A DNA stretch of 10,860 nucleotides from an uncultured Collinsella sp. (GTDB lineage Bacteria; Actinomycetota; Coriobacteriia; Coriobacteriales; Coriobacteriaceae), in contig CABQZS010000001.1 of the NCBI GenBank assembly GCA_902468695.1, positions 1-10,860 on the forward strand. The letters are read 5' to 3'. The notes beneath the pieces were generated by a model, which did no database searches, was not told the origin of the DNA, and was given only the letters and a program-made list of their open reading frames with translations. Made by a program: the position numbers and the translations under genes. This document shows positions 7,759 through 10,860 of the stretch, one piece after another. How positions within the stretch are numbered: position 1 is the stretch's first letter; each line of letters starts with the position of its first letter.

Positions 7759-8343
7759 TTAGATGTCGTCAGAGGAGTCGAGTTCTGCCTCGAGCTTGGC
7801 ACGGCGTCTTTTCGCCGTGAAAAACGTTGCGCACAGGGCAGCAAACGTGGCCGCGAAAATCGTCGCACCGCAGAACACGCCCGTGGCCAGGTTCGCCAAC
7901 CAAAAGACGCTTTCGAGCGGTACGATCTGCGCCTCAGCGATACAGCGCATTGCGGCAATAACAAGCGCGAACGCGGCGCCGCTAAGACCGCTGACAAGCA
8001 GGAAATATCCAACAGGAAGATGCTCGGTTTGCCCAAAACGATTGGTATCGACATAGCCCTTCCGCGTTTGCAGTCCTGCGCAAATCAACATCACGAGAAC
8101 GAGCCACAAATACATGGCTGCCTCAAACGGCGTTGCAAAGCCATGCGGCATTTCACTGGCGCCGCTGTGAACCCACGCAACCTGTCGAGCTATAAACTGG
8201 TAGAAAAAGATCATCAACATGCCAAACGAAAGCAGCACGAAACCAATCTTGTAGACCTTCGCGCTCTCAGCCTCCAGGCGCTCATCCTTTGGGCCGGCAT
8301 ATTCACGCCACTTTTGCACGAGTTTTAAATCTTCAAATTTCAT
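7759..8343 (-). CDS. Four-helix membrane protein (DUF6773-like)
   Basis: A 194-residue protein with four predicted membrane helices (about 33-52, 72-91, 112-132 and 147-175). It has a charged cytoplasmic N-terminus containing DERLEAESAKVYKIGF and a basic then acidic C-terminus (KRRRAKLEAELDSSDD). The DER-E-x(n)-K-x-Y-x-x-GF lead into the first helix recalls the DUF6773 group of membrane proteins found after small XRE regulators in Firmicutes and Actinobacteria; this family name is from memory. The function is unknown. An AGGAG site (8350-8354) overlaps the stop codon of the upstream regulator and lies 6 bases before the ATG, so the two genes are coupled as one operon. The gene ends 5 bases before a strong terminator. 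It is convergent with the surface-protein gene and probably unrelated to it. Confidence 0.85.
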   Translation of the reverse strand: MKFEDLKLVQKWREYAGPKDERLEAESAKVYKIGFVLLSFGMLMIFFYQFIARQVAWVHSGASEMPHGFATPFEAAMYLWLVLVMLICAGLQTRKGYVDTNRFGQTEHLPVGYFLLVSGLSGAAFALVIAAMRCIAEAQIVPLESVFWLANLATGVFCGATIFAATFAALCATFFTAKRRRAKLEAELDSSDDI

Positions 8344-8352
8344 AGCGAACTC

Positions 8353-8583
8353 CTAAAGAGCGTCAGGGTCGACGTCGCTCTCGTCCTCCCAAAACAAGTC
8401 GTTCAACGTAACGCGTAGCGCTTTACAGATTGCCACGCACAAATTGAGCGTGGGGTTGTAGCCGCCCGCTTCGATCAGGCCGATGGTCTGGCGCGTAACG
8501 CCCACGACCTCGGCCAAGTCAGCTTGCGAAAGGCCAACCGCCGCGCGCGCCGCCTTCATGCGTAGGTTCTTTTTTCCCGGCAT
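8353..8583 (-). CDS. Small XRE-family helix-turn-helix regulator
   Basis: A 76-residue Cro/CI-type repressor that is essentially one HTH domain. The segment LRMKAARAAVGLSQADLA carries helix 1 and the start of the HTH; GVTRQTIGLIEAGGYNPTLNLC carries the recognition helix and the conserved E-x-G-x-x-x-P-T-L; LNDLFWED ends the domain. The ATG at 8583 has AAAGGA 5 bases upstream (8589-8594), so the longer frame starting at 8643 is rejected; that start also lies upstream of the predicted transcription start. It leads a two-gene unit with the membrane protein 9 bases downstream. Autoregulation is likely, because repeated sites bracket its promoter. Confidence 0.92.
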   Translation of the reverse strand: MPGKKNLRMKAARAAVGLSQADLAEVVGVTRQTIGLIEAGGYNPTLNLCVAICKALRVTLNDLFWEDESDVDPDAL

Positions 8584-8604
8584 GGAGTTCCTTTCGTAGT
8601 AATG

Positions 8605-8671
8605 GACAGATATCCGTTGCAACATGACAGAAATATATTGCATTCATCAGAAGATGTCAACTATATCTGTC
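8605..8671. promoter_or_regulatory. Three GACAGATAT-like sites: putative XRE operator
   Basis: Three copies of a related motif surround the XRE promoter. GACAGATAT is at 8605-8613, GACAGAAATATA at 8626-8637 overlaps the -10, and the inverted ATATCTGTC is at 8663-8671, just upstream of the -35. The two outer copies form a perfect 9-base inverted repeat. Sites over the -10, upstream of the -35 and in the leader are placed as expected for repression by the small XRE protein. That link is inference. Confidence 0.6.
8632..8660 (-). promoter_or_regulatory. Sigma-A promoter of the XRE unit
   Basis: On the minus strand a perfect -35 TTGACA (8655-8660) and a -10 TATATT (8632-8637) are separated by exactly 17 bases. 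Transcription would start near 8625, giving a leader of about 40 bases to the ATG at 8583. This is the best promoter in the window. Confidence 0.85.
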
Positions 8672-9007
8672 ATTATGAAAATCATGTTCGTCATCGCCGT
8701 GCGGACATAACAATTTCGATTCGCTATTCAACCTTACTCGGGCAGAACCGAGTCGGAAGGAACCGAGTAAGTGGGACTTCGGCAGGGAGCGTGGACTCGC
8801 CCGCATCAAGAAGATACTCAAACGCCCGCCTAGAAAGCGAAGTGCCATCCTATCTCAGCGCCGAGATCTCAAAGATGACCAACGCCAACGAGGCTTTCGG
8901 GGCCCTCGCACATGGCTACTCATAAGCGATGCCCACGGCATGGCCAACGCGCACGCCAATAACCGGATTTGCCAGAACCATGCGTGCCCCATCGTTTAAT
9001 AGCTCCG
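8672..9007. other. Gene-free stretch with possible gene remnants
   Basis: No complete gene is supported in this interval. An open plus-strand frame (8602-8925, 107 codons) crosses the XRE promoter, has no ribosome binding site at its ATG and matches nothing I recognise. On the minus strand two short frames look protein-like: one from about 9017 to a TAG at 8922-8924, containing NDGARMVLANP and GVRVGHAVGIAYE, and one over about 8718-8838 containing RRAFEYLLDAGEST. Lack of starts and the stops between them suggest decayed coding sequence rather than active genes. No RNA gene or terminator was seen. Confidence 0.35.
8733..8771. repeat. Clustered direct and inverted repeats (CTTACTCGG / CCGAGTAAG)
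   Basis: CTTACTCGG (8733-8741) is the exact reverse complement of CCGAGTAAG (8763-8771). Inside and overlapping this, GAACCGAGT occurs twice in direct orientation (8745-8753 and 8760-8768, 15 bases apart). No T run follows on either strand, so this is not an intrinsic terminator. It could be a regulator binding site or a leftover of a repeat-containing element. Confidence 0.5.
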
Positions 9008-9568
9008 TTATTGTTCGATAATCTTCTTGACGACCGCGGGAACGCCTGCCGCCATCACGTTGTCCGGAAGGTCTTCCGTCACAACACTTCCCGCAGCGAT
9101 AACGCAGCCGCTGCCGATGGTAACCCCCTGGAGTACGGACACGTTCGCGCCAAACCAGCAGTTATCGCCAACAACAATGGGCAGAGCCCTCTCGAGACCC
9201 AAGTTGCGCTCTTTTGCTCCAAGGGGATGCGAAGCGGTGTAGAAGCCGCAAAACGGCCCAATAAACACGTTGTCACCAAAGGTAATAGAACCACCGTCCA
9301 TAAAGTAGCAGCCATGGTTCACAAAGCAGCCGTCGCCAAAGGTTGTCTTGTCCCCGTAGTCAAAGTAGGCAGGCGAAAGGACCGTCAGCCCCGCCGGAAG
9401 ATCGGTATCGAGCAAGGTTTTTAGGGCGTCAAGCTGCGCGTCGCTTCCGGGTTTTCCCATATTGAAGTCATAGCAGAGCGTCTCTGCCCTCGCCCGTTTT
9501 GCCAGGAGTTCCTCGTCAAAGTTGGCATCATGCCACTCCCCGCGCTCCATCTTCTCTTTCTCGGTCAC
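9008..9568 (-). CDS. Maltose/galactoside O-acetyltransferase-type hexapeptide enzyme
   Basis: A 186-residue acetyl-CoA-dependent sugar O-acetyltransferase of the Maa/LacA/NodL group (left-handed beta-helix). The N-terminal Mac domain is seen in TEKEKMERGEWHDAN and ELLAKRARAETLCYDFN. Hexapeptide-repeat strands follow (GDNVFIGPFCGFY, GDNCWFGANVSVLQGV, IGSGCVIAAGSVV), with the catalytic His at 114 in TASHPL and the terminal AAGVPAVV motif. The start is a GTG at 9568 with AAGGGG 6 bases upstream (9575-9580), which puts TEKEK at the usual family N-terminus. The ATG at 9634 has no ribosome binding site and lies upstream of the predicted transcription start. The gene is alone and divergent from the topoisomerase gene. 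The physiological acceptor sugar cannot be read from sequence. Confidence 0.9.
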   Translation of the reverse strand: MTEKEKMERGEWHDANFDEELLAKRARAETLCYDFNMGKPGSDAQLDALKTLLDTDLPAGLTVLSPAYFDYGDKTTFGDGCFVNHGCYFMDGGSITFGDNVFIGPFCGFYTASHPLGAKERNLGLERALPIVVGDNCWFGANVSVLQGVTIGSGCVIAAGSVVTEDLPDNVMAAGVPAVVKKIIEQ

Positions 9569-9602
9569 TGTGAGCCCCTTAATAAAAACATTTGTGGCGG
9601 CA

Positions 9603-9611
9603 ATTCTATCA
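9603..9611 (-). promoter_or_regulatory. Extended -10 promoter of the acetyltransferase gene
   Basis: The minus strand reads TGATAGAAT, an extended -10 (TG-N-TAGAAT), about 23 bases before the ribosome binding site AAGGGG. No good -35 is found, which is tolerated at extended -10 promoters. This position supports the GTG start at 9568. Confidence 0.45.
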
Positions 9612-9642
9612 TTTGATAAGCCGTCAGTTTCCATACCGATAA

Positions 9643-9656
9643 CGAACGCGCGTTCG
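9643..9656. promoter_or_regulatory. LexA-type SOS box
   Basis: CGAACGCGCGTTCG is a perfect 14-base palindrome with the core GAAC-N4-GTTC. It fits the Gram-positive/actinobacterial LexA consensus CGAAC-R-N-R-Y-GTT-Y-G at every position. It lies between the divergent acetyltransferase and topoisomerase promoters, ending 16 bases before the -35 of the latter. Family knowledge gives the motif; binding here is inferred. Confidence 0.6.
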
Positions 9657-9672
9657 ATGGATTTCGTGTTAG

Positions 9673-9701
9673 TTGGAATCGCCTATGGGCTGGGCTATGC
9701 T
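9673..9701 (+). promoter_or_regulatory. Promoter of the topoisomerase B gene
   Basis: TTGGAA (9673-9678) and TATGCT (9696-9701) are separated by 17 bases, close to the sigma-A consensus. Transcription would start near 9708 and give a leader of about 48 bases. Confidence 0.6.
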
Positions 9702-9755
9702 ACCTTGACTATCTATATGACTTAAACGCAGCAAAGGAGCACCGAGAGAGCGAGT

Positions 9756-10860
9756 ATGGCAAAAAACACCGCAAACTATGGTAACGACAGTATCCGCCAG
9801 CTCAAGGACGAGGAGCGCGTACGCCTGCGCCCCGCCGTCATCTTTGGCTCGGACGGACTCGACGGCTGCGCGCATGCCGCCTTCGAGATCCTGTCCAATG
9901 CCGTTGACGAGGCGCGCCAGGGCTACGGCAAGCTCATCACCCTTACCGCCTTTCGCGATGGCTCCATTCAGGTAGAGGACAACGGCCGCGGCTGCCCGCT
10001 CGACTGGAACCCTTCCGAGAAGCGCTTTAACTGGGAGCTCGTCTTTTGCGAGCTCTACGCAGGTGGCAAATACAACAACAACCAGGGCGGCGACTACGAC
10101 TTCTCGCTCGGTACCAACGGCCTAGGCTCGTGCGCGACCCAGTACGCCTCCGAGTACATGGACGTCACGGTTTGGCGCGACGGCAACAAGTACTCCCTGC
10201 ACTTTAAGAAGGGCAAGGTTGTCGGCGCCAAGAAGAAGGCACTCGAGATTGAGCCCAGCGACGAGAACCGCACCGGCACCACCATCAAGTGGCGTCCCGA
10301 TCTCGAAGTCTTTACCTCCATCAGCATTCCCCACGACTGGTATCGCGATACCATGCGCCGTCAGGCCGTGGTCAACGCCAACGTGACCTTCCGCCTGCGC
10401 ATCGAGGGCGACGACGGCGAGTTTTCCGAAGAGGACTTTTGCTATCCCAAGGGCATCGAGGACTACGTGCTCGAGAAGGTCGGTACCGACTACCTTACCG
10501 AGCCCTTCTTTATCGAGGCCGACCGTCGCGGTCGCGATCGCGAGGACCTGCCCGATTACAACGTAAAAATCACCGCGTGCATGTGCTTCTCGCGCACCTT
10601 CATGATGCAGGAGTACTACCACAACTCGTCATGGCTCGAAAACGGCGGCTCGCCCGAGAAGGCGGCCCGTAGCGCTCTGACCAGCGCCATCGATGCCTAC
10701 ATCAAGCAACAGGGCAAGTACAACAAAAATGAGAGCGGCATTAAGTGGCAAGACGTCCAGGACTGTCTGGTGCTGGTGACCAACTGCTTCTCCACCCAGA
10801 CGTCTTACGAAAACCAGACCAAGAAGGCCATCAACAACCGCTTTATCCAGCAGGCCATGA
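9756..10860 (+). CDS. Type IIA DNA topoisomerase B subunit (GyrB/ParE-like), 3' truncated by window
   Basis: The first 368 codons of an ATPase subunit of DNA gyrase or topoisomerase IV; the gene runs off the right edge, so the Toprim domain is not seen. The GHKL ATPase has E44, N48 and D51 in EILSNAVDEA (E42, N46 and D49 in E. coli GyrB), D75 in VEDNGRG, the GGKY lid entry (103-106), GTNGLGS (119-125) and GTTIKWRPD. The transducer domain ends in the window with QTKKAI, whose Q354 and K356 match the GyrB catalytic switch lysine region. The lid motif is odd: GyrB and ParE normally have a LHGVG sequence, whereas here it is TNGLG, closer to the RNGYG of eukaryotic topoisomerase II. The ATG follows GAGAG (about 9744-9748); a better AAGGAG (9734-9739) lies 16 bases away. 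Its partner A subunit is expected downstream. It is probably a second, divergent B subunit rather than the main gyrase, but this is inference. Confidence 0.88.
   Translation, partial: MAKNTANYGNDSIRQLKDEERVRLRPAVIFGSDGLDGCAHAAFEILSNAVDEARQGYGKLITLTAFRDGSIQVEDNGRGCPLDWNPSEKRFNWELVFCELYAGGKYNNNQGGDYDFSLGTNGLGSCATQYASEYMDVTVWRDGNKYSLHFKKGKVVGAKKKALEIEPSDENRTGTTIKWRPDLEVFTSISIPHDWYRDTMRRQAVVNANVTFRLRIEGDDGEFSEEDFCYPKGIEDYVLEKVGTDYLTEPFFIEADRRGRDREDLPDYNVKITACMCFSRTFMMQEYYHNSSWLENGGSPEKAARSALTSAIDAYIKQQGKYNKNESGIKWQDVQDCLVLVTNCFSTQTSYENQTKKAINNRFIQQAM

Noticed and set aside
8602..8925. A 107-codon plus-strand frame across the XRE promoter
   Set aside because: It has no ribosome binding site, crosses a strong promoter and its operator, and matches no known protein. 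It is only noted as part of the gene-free stretch.

Overview
The window reads as a piece of high-GC Coriobacteriia chromosome, most likely Collinsella or a close relative. The evidence is GC-rich third codon positions, Gram-positive-type ribosome binding sites, a lone LuxR-type regulator beside a very large surface protein, a LAGTG sortase-like anchor, and a small CXXC protein of the CD1871A type. The genus is an inference; no rRNA or tRNA gene is present. No mobile element, CRISPR array or prophage gene was seen.

Left part (1-2070): a 48-residue CXXC membrane microprotein on the minus strand lies divergent from a complete two-component system on the plus strand. The system is an OmpR-type response regulator followed, with a 4-base ATGA overlap, by its HAMP/HisKA/HATPase sensor kinase.

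Middle (2139-7666): a MalT/LuxR-like regulator (helical N-terminus, C-terminal LuxR helix-turn-helix) sits upstream of a 1455-residue exported protein. That protein has a twin-arginine-like signal peptide, Ig/CNA-B-like and propeller-like beta-rich regions, a CARDB-like domain, a Gly/Ser linker and a C-terminal LAGTG anchor with a membrane segment. The 155-base gap between them holds two interlocking 10-base palindromes that could be an operator.

Right-middle (7718-8671, minus strand): a compact two-gene unit made of a small XRE regulator and a four-helix membrane protein. It has a near-consensus sigma-A promoter bracketed by repeated GACAGATAT-like sites and ends in a strong hairpin that closes the convergent junction with the surface-protein gene. 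Between it and the next gene (8672-9007) lies a gene-free stretch with a small repeat cluster and short protein-like reading frames that may be gene remnants.

Right end (9008-10860): a maltose/galactoside O-acetyltransferase-type hexapeptide enzyme (minus strand, GTG start) is divergent from a type IIA topoisomerase B subunit (GyrB/ParE-like, cut by the window end). Between their promoters lies a perfect 14-base palindrome, CGAACGCGCGTTCG, which fits the LexA (SOS) box of Gram-positive bacteria. The strongest leads are this possible SOS box, the Tat-plus-LAXTG giant surface protein with its LuxR neighbour, the self-contained XRE operator/promoter, and the Top2-like lid motif of the topoisomerase.
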